A stretch of 64,000 nt of DNA from Mesorhabditis belari. Taxonomy: Eukaryota > Nematoda > Chromadorea > Rhabditida > Rhabditidae. Where the stretch lies: assembly GCA_958450365.1 (NCBI GenBank), contig CAUEEP010000932.1, positions 507,501 through 571,500 on the forward strand, written 5' to 3'. This document shows positions 58,501-63,708 of this stretch, in pieces. A program made the translations under genes and the position numbers. Within the stretch, counting starts at the first letter, position 1. The number at the start of each line of letters is the position of its first letter. The notes beneath the pieces were generated by a model. The model saw only the letters and a program-made list of their open reading frames with translations. It made no database searches and was not told the DNA's origin.

Positions 58501-61500
58501 CATTCGATGCATACCGTACACCACGCCTTTCCAGACGTCTTCACGCCATTTGGCGGAAACTACCGTATCCCGCGCCAATAAAAGGACAACGCCGCAGCCA
58601 ACGCCGTAGCCAACAAAAGGACAACGCCGCAGCCAACGCCGGCCAACGCCGAGCCTTTCTCGTCCGAAGTCTTCGTCATCGTCATCTTACTGTACACCAC
58701 GCCTTTCCAGACGTCTTCACGCCATTTGGCGGAAACTACCGTATCCCGCGCCAATAAAAGGCCAACGCCGCAGCCAACGCCGGCCAACATCAAGCCTTTC
58801 TCGTCCGAAGTCTTCGTCATCGTCATCTTCAGAAGCTGCGTCGCTAGTGATCTCACGAGATTCTCAGGAGTGTTTTCAGTCAGGACTTTTGTTAACGAAA
58901 CAGCAAGGCCCCAGGCAACAATCCAGAACAACAATCCAGGCAAGCTTGTTTTATAATTTACAATGACTGAACAAACCATTGACAATGGCACTTCTCGGAT
59001 TCATCACGACTCCATTCGTCGAGTTCACCAACTCGATTTGGGCATTCGTTTTGATTGAAGAGAACTCCGAGTACTGCTCGTCCTAGAAAAAAAAAAAAGG
59101 ATTTTTGTAGTTTAGTAGCAAATTAATTCAATAAATAGCTAAGTAAAGTTGAAATTTTTCAGCCAAAAGCAAACGAATTTTTGACTTTTAGTGTATTTAG
59201 ATGAATTCCCGGAATCGATGTTTCAACGGAATGCATATTTCGTTTTGCTGCTCGTGATCAACGGCTTGTTTCATTTGGTTTTATCTTTTTTTGCAGTAGC
59301 TCGTTTATATCCGAACAACCTAATACAATTTACAATCTACAATCAACAAACTTGTAAGCATATCGCTAACGGGAACAGATCGGTCTCTCGCCTTGAGAAA
59401 GTGTACGGAATTCGGAGAATTATCTGAAAAAAATAGAAATATAGAAATATAGAAATAAGCACATAAAAAAATGCATTTCTTTTGTAATCTTTTGATAAAA
59501 GATTGCTTGAAATTTGATTTAGAAATAAAAAAAGCGATAGTTTTGATAGTTTTGAGATAAATCTTTCGTTAAGGTACTAAATTGAAACAAAACTATTGGG
59601 TTGGGGAGAATGAGTCGGCGCCGAAAATCAAAAAAATGTCTAAAACTTCTATTCGACTTCGTCAAATAATATGCGTTTGATATGAGTAGAATGGTTAACT
59701 AATTCTCTACAAAATGACATTTAAAAGAAAATTCAAACAGCGCCTCCGCTCAAGAAAAAGCCATTTTTTCACAAAAACTACAAACTGTGATCTAGAAAAA
59801 ACCATTGGTGGGATCTTCCTGCAAATTTGGCAACTTAAGTAATTGAATGTGCTCTATCTTTTTTATATAAACACCAAAGAAGGTTTATGTGAAAGAAACT
59901 GTTCAAATGATGAGTCGGACTCTTTGCCATTTTAACCAGCTGCGTTTCGAAGTTCATAAACTCCACGAAAGAAAAGCTTTGTGGAATCTCTCAAAAGTGA
60001 TTTTGTAGAGAAATAGTGGATCCTTTTGATGAAACCAAACGTATGTTTAAAGAAGGCTTTATGTGTGCAAAAAGTCCCTTTAAAGTTTGGCGCCGACTCA
60101 TTCTCCCCAACCCAATAGTATTTGATTTGATTTGATTTGATTAGATTAGTCGAAAAATAATAAAAATTAAAAAAAGGTTTTTTGTAAAACGATTTTTCTA
60201 GTTAAAAAGAGGTTTTAAAAATAAAAGGTTTCAAAATCGGGGGTAACGCATCGACTAAAATAACTTTAATGGCATCGACTCAAATAACTTTAATAGCATC
60301 GACTCAAATAACTTTAATGGCATCGACTCAAATAATTTTAATGGCATCGACTCAAATAACTAAAATAACGAGTCTAAGTTGAGATTTAGTGTTTTCCTGT
60401 GCAAATATCCCTGTGCAAATTCTCCCAATAGCCAAGTCCTTGTTTTGTGTAAAAAATTGGACAAAATTCGAAGGTTTTTAACTATTTTAAAGTCTAAAAT
60501 CAACTCACATCACCCCGGTACAATATGTGAATCGTTCCATTGACTCGACTCCCGTCCGGTGTCCCGCCGAGAAAAAGCGTTAAACCACGATCATTTGCCG
60601 AGTATTCAGCGTAATTGCTGAAAAATTACACTTGCAGAAAATGCAAAAATCACTTATAGCAATGATAATTGAATTTTATTAGATTTATGCAAACGTTGCA
60701 GATTTATGCTAATTTATGCAAACGTTTAAAACGAAAAAAAGATCAAGCAAAAAAAAAATGGATGTAAATGCAAACAAAAGCGATAGAGCTTTTGATCTCT
60801 TTAATGCTTACTATTGGATATTTTAGTCTTATCTCTTTTAGTCTGGTCTTTTAGTCTTGTCTTTTAGTCTTTTAGTCTTGGATTCGATCTGTAGTTAAGG
60901 AAAGGGCAAAAGAGAGATAACGACAAAAAAAACTTCAGATAACAACAAAATCAACAGCAAAATCAACAACAAAATCACTCCGACTCTCCAGAAAACACTT
61001 TCCGTTCCCAGCTTGTCCTTCTATTATATAATCTTGTCCTAAACCTTTATCCATCTAGTTCCGATTTTAACACTAAATCCCAAGACAAGACTACTAAGGT
61101 TGGTGGTGCTGAGAATTCCCCTCTTCCTTCTCAGTCTGCTGGGAAGAGTCTTCAAGATAAGCCAAGAACTGGGAGAATTTGGCTTCAAGGGAGAATTTGG
61201 CTTCAAGGGAGAGTTTGGCTACCTATACTTGGGTATCGATTTGGTAATTGATTGACGGCAATTGATTTGACTGCTCTGTGATTCTTTCTTGAGGTATCTA
61301 TTTATCTTTTGGGTGTGTTTTGAGTGGTGTCCCGGGTCATTATTGTGGTTTTGTTTTGTCGCTATTTAATAAAGCATCTATATATTAGGTTGTCGGATTA
61401 TGAATTGCCGTTGTCTTTTTTGCTTTGTATTTTTTTTTCAAATAAATTTTTGTGGTACTTTTTTAACTATATTAAAGAGCGTTTTATGCCGCGTCGATTG

Positions 61501-63361
61501 ATATATTATTCGTCTATATTTGCTTAGATTTTTAATATAAATTTGTCTTAGGAAATGAACGACATCAAAAATAAAATGCGGATTTGTTTGTTGTACGACT
61601 TCAAACAAAGAAAAACAGCGGCAGAATCCCATCGCTCTATAAGCAATGCATTCGGAGAAGATGTTATCAACGAACGTCAATGTCGCAATTGGTTTCAGCG
61701 CTTTCGGGACGGCGACGAGAGCCTTGAAGACAAAGAACATGAGAGGCGACCAAAAACTGTGGACGATGAGGAACTTAAAGCAGCCATCGATTCTGATCCT
61801 GCCCAAACGACACGAGAACTTGCTGAGAGGTTCGGTTGTCATCATTCCACCATTGCTGACCACTTGCATGCCATTGGTAAGGTGAATAAATGCGGTAAAT
61901 GGGTGCCTCATGAACTAAGCGATTTGAACAAAACAACGCGAATCAATATGGCCGGAATTCTTTTGCGTCAAGCCAAGAACAGGGTTTTTGAGTCGATTGT
62001 ACGTCTGATGAAAAGTGGATATCCTTTGATAATACCACTAGAAAACGACAATGGTTGGACCCTGGACAAACCCCAAAACCGACTCCAAAACCAGACATCC
62101 ATGGCAAAAAGGTGATGCTATGTGTTTGGTGGAATAGCAAAGGATTGGTGCATTTTGAAGTGCTAAATTCTGGTCAAACGGTTAATGCGGACCTCTACAA
62201 AGAACAATTAAGCCGCGTCGATCAATCGCTTCGTCGACAGGGAGTGGAAACAGCGTCAACAAAATTGCTCCATGACAACGCGCGTCCACACACCGCAAAA
62301 GTAACTCTCAAAAAAATTGAAGAATTGGGCTGGGAACTTCTGCCTCACCCGCCATATAGCCCAGACCTTGCGCCATCTGATTACCATTTGTTCCGGTCGA
62401 TGCAGCATTCCTTGGCCGAAAAAAAATTCAAAAACCGCGATGAAGTCCAAATTTGGGTGGCCAATTTCTTTGAGTCACAGCCGGTCGAGTTCTTCAACAA
62501 GGGCATTCATTCTTTGCGTGGACGTTGGCGAGATGTCATAGATACCGATGGAGAATACCTTTTAGATTAAATTATTTTTGTATTGATTTTATAATAAAAT
62601 TACTTTTTGATAAAAACGGCAATTCATAATCCGACAACCTAATAATCAAAAAATGGTTGAATGTGCTTTTGAGTAGGCACAATGTGCTTTACTTCGTGAA
62701 CACTCCAGACTGAGTAATCCATTGGATTTAAATCGGGGCTTGATGATGTCCACTGCTTAAAGCTAATGAAATCCGGGAATTTTCGTTCACACTAGTCTTG
62801 GACAATTCAGGCTTTATGAGAAGGCATCCATCCTTTCCAATTTTGTTTCCAAAGTGATTTTGTGCCCAAGGCAACACTTCCTGCTTTAAAATATCCAGAT
62901 GATTATTTGAGTTTAAGAGAAATTAGTGGCGTCTTCGCCCTGTTGAAGAGAAATTAGTGGAGTCTTCTCATCAGAAATGATTCCTGCGAAGACCATGACG
63001 GATTTAGGATCTACAGCATGTCGATCTTGCTTTGATTGGCTTTTTGCATAAATCCTGTTGCTCTGAGTGTTCAAATTTTGCTTGATGATGAACACTTTTC
63101 CCGTCTCTTACTCCTTTCCGGACTTGGTTATTATCTACCAAAATTTGAAACTAGCTTATTTTCTTCGACAAGACAAAATCACTAAAAAACAAATAACAGA
63201 ATTTATATTGACATTTGAAATTTGATAATTCATTTACAAAATATGAAAATTACTCACCTCAATGGTGGATCGGATCCAATAAGATAAAATGGCTCCGGTC
63301 GAGTCTCGAAGCCGAGTTGAAGTGGCGATGAGATCTTGGTGTCCGTTGTGTCCAAATGTAT
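26621..63361 (-). CDS. Giant many-exon extracellular protein: cadherin-like repeat and mucin-like tail (5' end outside window)
   Basis: About 45 small exons on one strand chain almost entirely in phase. In transcript order, with boundaries I consider firm: 63258-63361, 60509-60617, 59352-59423, 58977-59082, (one uncertain, ending 58416), 58157-58245, 57813-57923, 57040-57180, 56747-56826, 55739-55863, 55446-55524, 55067-55151, 54963-55030, 54773-54853, 53590-53656, 53006-53101, 51812-51944, 51680-51759, 49645-49731, 47590-47646, 47395-47508, 46833-46932, 45611-45723, 44841-44936, 44653-44717, 44431-44550, 44240-44321, 43984-44083, 41030-41130, 38719-38864, 37638-37716, 36984-37119, 36721-36855 and 36595-36680, then the tail exons from 35432. 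The product (over 1400 residues visible) has extracellular character. The family is not recognised as a whole. One join (after 36595) could not be phased; two adjacent genes remain possible. Confidence 0.7.
27013..27215. repeat. GACTGAAGCTAAC 13-bp minisatellite
   Basis: About 15 copies of GACTGAAGCTAAC or GACTGAAGATAAC in the intron directly beside exon 27227-27296. Confidence 0.95.
27788..28213. repeat. CTCTATAG 8-bp minisatellite
   Basis: About 52 copies of CTCTATAG, some as CTTTATAG, in an intron of the giant gene. Confidence 0.97.
28684..28751 (+). pseudogene. tRNA-like sequence (Leu-type pseudogene?)
   Basis: GCCAGAT at the 5' end can pair over five bases with GCTGGC at the 3' end. 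A-box TGGCCGACCGG (28690-28700) fits the consensus exactly, and B-box GGTTCAATCAC (28734-28744) has one mismatch. CTTAAGC resembles a Leu anticodon loop, but the anticodon and variable arms do not fold well. It is antisense to the giant gene, in an intron. Confidence 0.45.
28901..29250. repeat. Long inverted repeat
   Basis: Left arm from 28901 (TCAATAAATGCAAGTGATAT, then CGCCGCCGCTCAC) and right arm ending 29250 (GTGAGCGGCGGCG, then ATATCACTTGCATTTATTGA) are near-perfect complements over about 100 bp. (TTTC)n lies between them. Confidence 0.9.
29714..31351 (-). mobile_element. Tc1-like transposon with long IR/DR termini, transposase broken
   Basis: A 1638-bp element flanked by TA (29712-29713, 31352-31353). 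Ends CACTGTGGTGCAAAAGTCCT and complement; the inverted termini extend about 220 bp. Inside each, GGTGCAAAAGTCTTGACCGG recurs near 29913-29935 and 31130-31150, so each end has an outer and an inner copy. The minus strand encodes Tc1-type transposase pieces: a start MPGRYLSTPDKEKIVEN, then VIFTDETRINLYYPDGNHLI (first catalytic D region), GGGSIMLWG, DNAPCHKSQLL and KAPPIRRIW. Stops and frameshifts separate them, so it is non-autonomous now. It sits in the giant gene, same strand. Confidence 0.9.
31657..31697 (+). other. tRNA-like A-box/B-box pair
   Basis: TGGCTGACTGT (31657-31667, one mismatch to the A-box) and GGCTTCAATCC (31687-31697, one mismatch to the B-box). The spacing is short for a tRNA. 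Possible tRNA relic or SINE head. Confidence 0.3.
31935..32605. repeat. Palindrome whose outer arms are minisatellites
   Basis: Left: about 18 copies of AGAACGATT (31939-32127), then GTGCAGCTTTGAAGTAAGCC to about 32250. Right: the complementary single-copy sequence (GGCTTACTTCAAAGCTGCAC near 32448), then copies of AATCGTTCT to 32605. Arms are about 250-310 bp; the loop is about 95 bp. Confidence 0.92.
32760..32945. repeat. ACTTTT/ACTATT low-complexity tract
   Basis: Irregular ACTATT and ACTTTTT units in an intron of the giant gene. Confidence 0.9.
33513..34032. mobile_element. Family D mariner-type MITE, copy 1
   Basis: Ends ATAGGTTGATGCATAAGT and ACTTATGCATCAACCTAA, TA-flanked on the right. 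No intact transposase. Begins 25 nt from exon 33417-33487 of the giant gene. Part of an inverted duplication with 42300-43210. Confidence 0.85.
34142..34425. mobile_element. Family B MITE, copy 3 (right end lost)
   Basis: Starts TACCGTAAATACTGTAATAG. Follows the subtype with GACGCATTTTTTGAAAGTAC and then runs into unique sequence without the right terminus. Present inverted at 42300-42580. Confidence 0.75.
34628..34896. mobile_element. Family B MITE, copy 4
   Basis: Starts TACCGTAAACACTGTAATAG and ends GTACTATTACAGTATTTATG; same subtype as copy 2. Confidence 0.85.
36109..36207. repeat. Hairpin, 45-bp arms
   Basis: TTGGTCTTCCCGTTCACAAG and CTTGTGAACGGGAAGACCAA meet with a few bases between them; outer parts AAAATATGCTT and AAGCATATTCT also pair. 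Confidence 0.9.
36206..36412. mobile_element. Family C MITE, copy 1
   Basis: Left end TACCGTATTTTCTCTAATA. The interior (GACTATTTTACGGTTTCCAA, CCCACTAGATCTCATYGTCA) matches 63487-63708. The right end is degraded here. Confidence 0.7.
36595..41130 (-). CDS. Giant gene, cadherin-like repeat segment
   Basis: Exons 41030-41130 (LIVSPLESEEPRFYFDQKAA), 38719-38864 (DSNVNGRLYHRISTVFM), 37638-37716, 36984-37119 (ADPNDFPTPIFEQNLYRIQ), 36721-36855 (PIPGTSIGSISAF ... FSIDKNTG) and 36595-36680 (GEIFVENELRK ... VEVKDQHGN). The last three give the cadherin order: a DxNDxxPxF-like linker, Y near the first strand, PGTSIGxIxA, FxIDxxTGxI, then VxVxDxxGNS. Calcium ligands are partly conserved (D-N-D, I-D), so a divergent Ca-binding cadherin domain is plausible. 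Exon 36595-36680 ends in phase 0, or runs to a TGA shortly after. Confidence 0.7.
37420..37615. repeat. TTAGCATTGCTTCATTA minisatellite
   Basis: About 11 copies of TTAGCATTGCTTCRTTR next to exon 37638-37716 of the giant gene. Confidence 0.95.
38103..38400. mobile_element. Family B MITE, copy 5 (full palindrome)
   Basis: Ends TACCGTAAATACTGTAATAG and CTATTACAGTATTTACGATA. The arms pair along most of their length (GACACTGGTTTATGTTACAA; TTGTAGCATAAAACAGTGTC). Confidence 0.9.
39217..39737. mobile_element. Family D mariner-type MITE, copy 2
   Basis: 521 bp with ends TTAGGTTGATGCAAAAGTCT and complement, TA on both sides. The end sequence resembles mariner termini such as those of the element at 61385. 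No transposase motif seen. Confidence 0.9.
40434..40990 (+). pseudogene. Mariner transposase fragment with internal duplications
   Basis: Plus-strand pieces of a mariner transposase: SHTTIADRLDCLGKANLVEK, ATRVTMAGILFRQSKNRGF, then TIVTADEKWICYDN (first catalytic D, D-E-K-W) and QPKATPQRDPDG. The HTH segment HTTIADHLHRLGKANLVEKW then recurs near 40718 and 40838, with TTTAATATTTTGTA spacers. Head-to-tail partial duplications; C-terminus and catalytic remainder absent. Confidence 0.9.
41155..41275. repeat. ACTGGTTTACTTT minisatellite
   Basis: About nine short copies of TTTACTGGTTTAC directly beside exon 41030-41130 of the giant gene. Confidence 0.85.
41786..41835 (-). pseudogene. Partial duplicate of exon 41030-41130
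   Basis: About 46 bp (AAAACCGGGGTTCTTCTGAT, then GAGAAACGATAAGGCCTAA) repeats the start of the giant-gene exon with one change, including its acceptor. The reading frame (LIVSPLESEEPRFY) is preserved, then diverges. (GTT)n follows immediately. Confidence 0.7.
42098..42282. mobile_element. Family D MITE, half copy
   Basis: Starts AATAGGTTGATGCATAAGTC and follows copy 42702-43210 for about 180 bp, then joins TTCTAACGTTCAATC sequence. Confidence 0.8.
42300..42580. mobile_element. Family B MITE, inverted copy of 34142-34425
   Basis: Ends with CTATTACAGTATTTACGGTA; same junction to GGTTCCAATAAACGGCTTGA as the copy at 34.4 kb. Confidence 0.85.
42702..43210. mobile_element. Family D MITE, copy 3 (inverted relative to copy 1)
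   Basis: Ends TTAGGTTGATGCATAAGTCT and AACAACCTAA, TA-flanked. An internal 60-codon open stretch is identical to the one in copy 1 on the opposite strand, so the two copies separated recently. Confidence 0.9.
43540..43965. repeat. TTGAATTGAATC minisatellite
   Basis: About 30 irregular copies of (T/C)TTGAATTGAAT(C/T) ending 18 nt before exon 43984-44083. It produces a long spurious Phe/Asn/Ser/Ile/Gln open frame on the minus strand. Confidence 0.95.
43984..47646 (-). CDS. Giant gene, beta-sandwich-like segment
   Basis: Exons 47590-47646, 47395-47508 (CAESHIIIEPNVVDEGEIIV), 46833-46932, 45611-45723 (GIYALDGSQSLPGKSSFQAI), 44841-44936, 44653-44717 (VHYFIQQEKASHFVYVIFVN), 44431-44550, 44240-44321 (GLSYELGMIKPGKTKVATFR) and 43984-44083 (LLPFEENKPLAIRWILEKG). 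The order (a Cys-led strand, an LDGSQSLPG turn, an HYF segment, then NNGY and a KPGKTKVA strand) recalls large metazoan surface proteins with immunoglobulin-like beta-sandwich repeats. That is an impression from sequence style, not a named match. Phase agreement across nine joins, including a 65-nt exon, strongly supports one transcript. Confidence 0.7.
45066..45104. mobile_element. Family E right-end fragment
   Basis: CCGCAGTTTTCAATTCATCA plus ACCCAATA, matching the right end of the element at 20809-21335. Confidence 0.7.
45146..45510. mobile_element. Family A MITE, copy 3, with a second A element nested at its centre
   Basis: Outer ends GGGGGTGGGACAAATGCGAC and complement; perfect 9-bp duplication GTCGGATCA at 45137-45145 and 45511-45519. 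Outer arms hold GGATGCCAAGCCACGCCCC and its complement. Between them (about 45264-45400) sits another family A element with the usual AAGGCCTTTTCCAGCAAAA right arm. Confidence 0.9.
46514..46612. repeat. GC-rich repeat with an 18-bp perfect palindrome
   Basis: GGACCCACCGGTGGGTCC is self-complementary. It is followed by two copies of an approximately 45-bp unit with ACTGCCATCTGGGACRACGG. G+C is far above the surrounding intron. Confidence 0.75.
47098..47215. mobile_element. Family A internal fragment
   Basis: TCTGATTTGTCGAAATTC and CCTTAAGAAAGATC-type sequence match the inner right arm of the copy at 13644-14048; no termini. Confidence 0.7.
47907..48802 (+). mobile_element. Internally deleted mariner with terminal duplication
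   Basis: Left end TTAGGGTGGTGCAAAAGAAA at 47905, a second similar end at 48233, and right end TTTCTTTTGCACCACCCTAA near 48783-48802. Plus-strand remnants of the N-terminal HTH region (CQTWFQRFREGDETLEDYEH, GSRPEVVNEAKLRDVIQADP) lie at about 48550-48690; the catalytic domain is missing. In an intron of the giant gene, opposite strand. Confidence 0.85.
48895..49179. mobile_element. Family B MITE, copy 7
   Basis: Starts ATCGTAAATACTGTAATAGT and ends TGCAGTATTTACGGTA. The terminal motif is duplicated at the right end (TTACAGTATTTACATATTGC, then AGTATTTACGG). Confidence 0.85.
49505..49595. repeat. (CAA)n microsatellite
   Basis: About 27 CAA units with a few ATA interruptions, 50 bp from exon 49645-49731. 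Confidence 0.95.
49645..55863 (-). CDS. Giant gene, Cys-containing middle segment
   Basis: Exons 55739-55863 (DQCDAIIFNVPYHISKNNS), 55446-55524 (LAVKTSIQCNCANGVRENC), 55067-55151 (AMGCGGGWKMIADDTVSLEN), 54963-55030 (LHLVAECQQMRIYFDELKG), 54773-54853 (CIASLDAECPLSNRLKREIS), 53590-53656, 53006-53101, 51812-51944 (FPTRFWNEFFQSIADHSENG), 51680-51759 (LKLWNNSVSEWASGRIRPFE) and 49645-49731. Eight or more cysteines suggest disulfides outside the cell. The basic NRLKREIS could be a processing site (KR). All phases match. The intron 51945-53005 holds a Tc1/mariner remnant inside a minisatellite. Confidence 0.7.
49905..50760. repeat. Tandem array of approximately 200-250 bp units
   Basis: Four units share TTTCAAATTGAAGTSAATYA, AAAGTGCACACGACCA, AAGCGCGAATTTGAACTAAA and GATGCCTTG. 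Units start near 49905, 50148, 50340 and 50598 and differ by indels, including 2-4 copies of AAACCGATTTT. Confidence 0.85.
50864..51608. mobile_element. Large foldback carrying a tRNA-like Pol III promoter
   Basis: Arms of roughly 230 bp: left starts AGATATTGATCGTTTAAACA, right ends TGTTTAAACGATCAATATCT; inner parts TTTAGCTTTGATTGCCA and TGGCAATCAAAGCTAAA pair too. Each arm holds a tRNA-like block. In the left arm A-box TGGTGCATTGG (50924-50934) and B-box AGTTCGATCCC (50977-50987) both fit and a T-run follows. In the right arm (minus strand) the A-box is CGGTGCAGTGG and the B-box region is degraded. Confidence 0.8.
51990..52190. repeat. CTTTAGATATCTTTAGATCT minisatellite, part 1
   Basis: Many short TTTAGATCTTTAGAT units. 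The same repeat resumes at 52705-52870, so the transposon fragment between them was inserted into the array. Confidence 0.95.
52195..52710 (+). pseudogene. Tc1/mariner-superfamily transposase C-terminal fragment
   Basis: Plus-strand reading shows LTLQQDWAPAHRAKTTIRFL, DQWPANSPDLNPLDFSVWGF (second and third catalytic residues region, SPDLNPLDFSVW) and, after a frameshift near 52490, RRTVDSVKKRIEACIKADGG with GHFENFF and TAA. Right end sequence GGCGCGCGCAATTTTCAGCC near 52680. The N-terminal two thirds are absent. Confidence 0.9.
53745..54725. repeat. CTATAACGGAATGGAATTTTGGTCC tandem repeats, split by a family E element
   Basis: Units with ACGGAATGGAATTTTGGTCC and GCTGACGCTAAGCTATAT at 53745-54090 and 54540-54725. 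Between them 54103-54450 is a family E element (TTGGGTTGGTGAATTGAAAA left end; right end missing). Confidence 0.85.
55180..55430. repeat. CTTCTACTTCCAGAAAGTA minisatellite
   Basis: About 13 copies of ACTTCTACTTCCCAGAAAGT, in an intron of the giant gene. Confidence 0.95.
56130..56590. mobile_element. Family F palindromic element, copy 2 (inverted relative to 17 kb)
   Basis: Shares CATAACTTTCTTCTAAGTGG, GCGCAAATAAAATGTCCGAA, GCCTACCCC and the flank AAACCGTGTCCCCTTTCTCT with 16971-17553. Additional GCGCAAAGTAGCCACC copies follow to about 56725. Confidence 0.85.
56747..63361 (-). CDS. Giant gene, 5' segment in this window (exons 1-9)
   Basis: Nine exons starting 63258-63361 (LGFETRPEPFYLIGSDPP). 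Next is 60509-60617 (YSANDRGLTLFLGGTPDGSR), then 59352-59423 and 58977-59082 (IELVNSTNGVVMNPRSAIVN). Exon 58157-58245 (IYPGFYQLTVTADQHQTYEE) with the preceding RVYKGENSLLTIDKRLEL resembles carboxypeptidase-regulatory-like beta-sandwiches, by impression only. Exon 57813-57923 contains a Cys (SFCVRLATKV). Phases 2-0-0-1-1-0-0-0-2 agree at each join. The exon near 58416-58900 is uncertain because a tandem duplication overlies it. Introns contain the mariner (61385-62642), a 520-bp MITE and minisatellites. Confidence 0.7.
57215..57600. repeat. AATTCTAATCG/AATTCTATTCT minisatellite
   Basis: About 35 copies of 11-12 bp, in the intron beside exon 57040-57180. Confidence 0.97.
58020..58150. repeat. 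CTCTCTTTAATAAAA 15-bp minisatellite
   Basis: Nine copies ending 6 bp before exon 58157-58245; the donor of that exon lies at the array edge. Confidence 0.95.
58505..58850. repeat. Tandem duplication of about 175 bp across a giant-gene exon
   Basis: TACACCACGCCTTTCCAGAC, GGCGGAAACTACCGTATCCC, AACGCCGCAGCCAACGCC and GAAGTCTTCGTCATCGTCAT recur at about 58514-58690 and 58692-58828. The first copy has an extra internal repeat (AAAAGGACAACGCCGCAGCC). Confidence 0.9.
59596..60115. mobile_element. Mariner-type MITE, family G
   Basis: 520 bp with 29-bp ends TTGGGTTGGGGAGAATGAGT (then CGGCGCC) and complement, TA on both sides. No transposase motif. Confidence 0.9.
60248..60370. repeat. GCATCGACTCAAATAACTTTAATG repeat
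   Basis: Five copies of about 26 bp containing ATCGACTCAAATAACTTTAA. Confidence 0.9.
61385..62642 (+). mobile_element. Nearly full-length mariner element
   Basis: 1258 bp, TA duplication at 61383-61384 and 62643-62644, terminal inverted repeats TTAGGTTGTCGGATTATGAA (about 31 bp). It lies in an intron of the giant gene on the opposite strand. Size, ends and target site are those of mariner/Tc1 elements. Confidence 0.97.
61555..62570 (+). pseudogene. Mariner transposase, one frameshift
   Basis: Cut-and-paste DD34D-type transposase for the surrounding element. Frame 1 (from 61555) holds the N-terminal HTH domains (QCRNWFQRFRDGDESLEDKE; HHSTIADHLHAIGKV) and WVPHELSDLNKTTRINMAG. Near 61999 one base appears lost, and the reading continues in another frame with DEKWISFDN (first Asp), LLHDNARPHTAK (second Asp), YSPDLAPSDYHLF (third Asp) and GEYLLD before TAA at 62568-62570. 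All three catalytic acids and the ends are present, so the copy is young but cannot make a full protein as read here. Confidence 0.95.
62640..63180 (-). pseudogene. Decayed Tc1/mariner-superfamily transposase fragment
   Basis: On the minus strand: DRHAVDPKSVMVFAGIISDE, then HLDILKQEVLPWAQNHFGNK, WMPSHKA, and QWTSSSPDLNPMDYSVWSV. Several stops interrupt it. It abuts the mariner at 61385-62642. Part of its sequence (GACCATGACGGATTTGGGAT) recurs at 63975-64000, at the window edge. Confidence 0.8.
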
Positions 63362-63486
63362 CTGCGATTTTTCGACTTTTAAAACGTTTTTTGACAATAG
63401 TTGAAAGAAATTGGGGTGCAATTTGAAAAGTTTTTGTTTTGTTTCCAAAAACCCTGACAAAGTTGATGTTTCACTTCGAATGAATA

Positions 63487-63708
63487 CCGTATTTTCTCTA
63501 ATAGTAGTGCACCCGGTCGAGTCGAGTTCATGACTATTTTACGGTTTCCAAAGTTTTCGGAGAAGCTCAACACTCTACTCCCCCACTAGATCTCATCGTC
63601 AGCTACATTTTCCGACCCCACATCAATAGGTTCTGATAAGCGGTTCTCGAGATTTCGAGCAATTTAGGCGACGCTCAGGGTGCACTACTATTAGAGAGAA
63701 TAAGGTAG
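63487..63708. mobile_element. Family C MITE, copy 2
   Basis: Ends TACCGTATTTTCTCTAATAG (then TAGTGCACC) and complement GGTGCACTACTATTAGAGAG. The interior matches 36206-36412. Confidence 0.85.
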
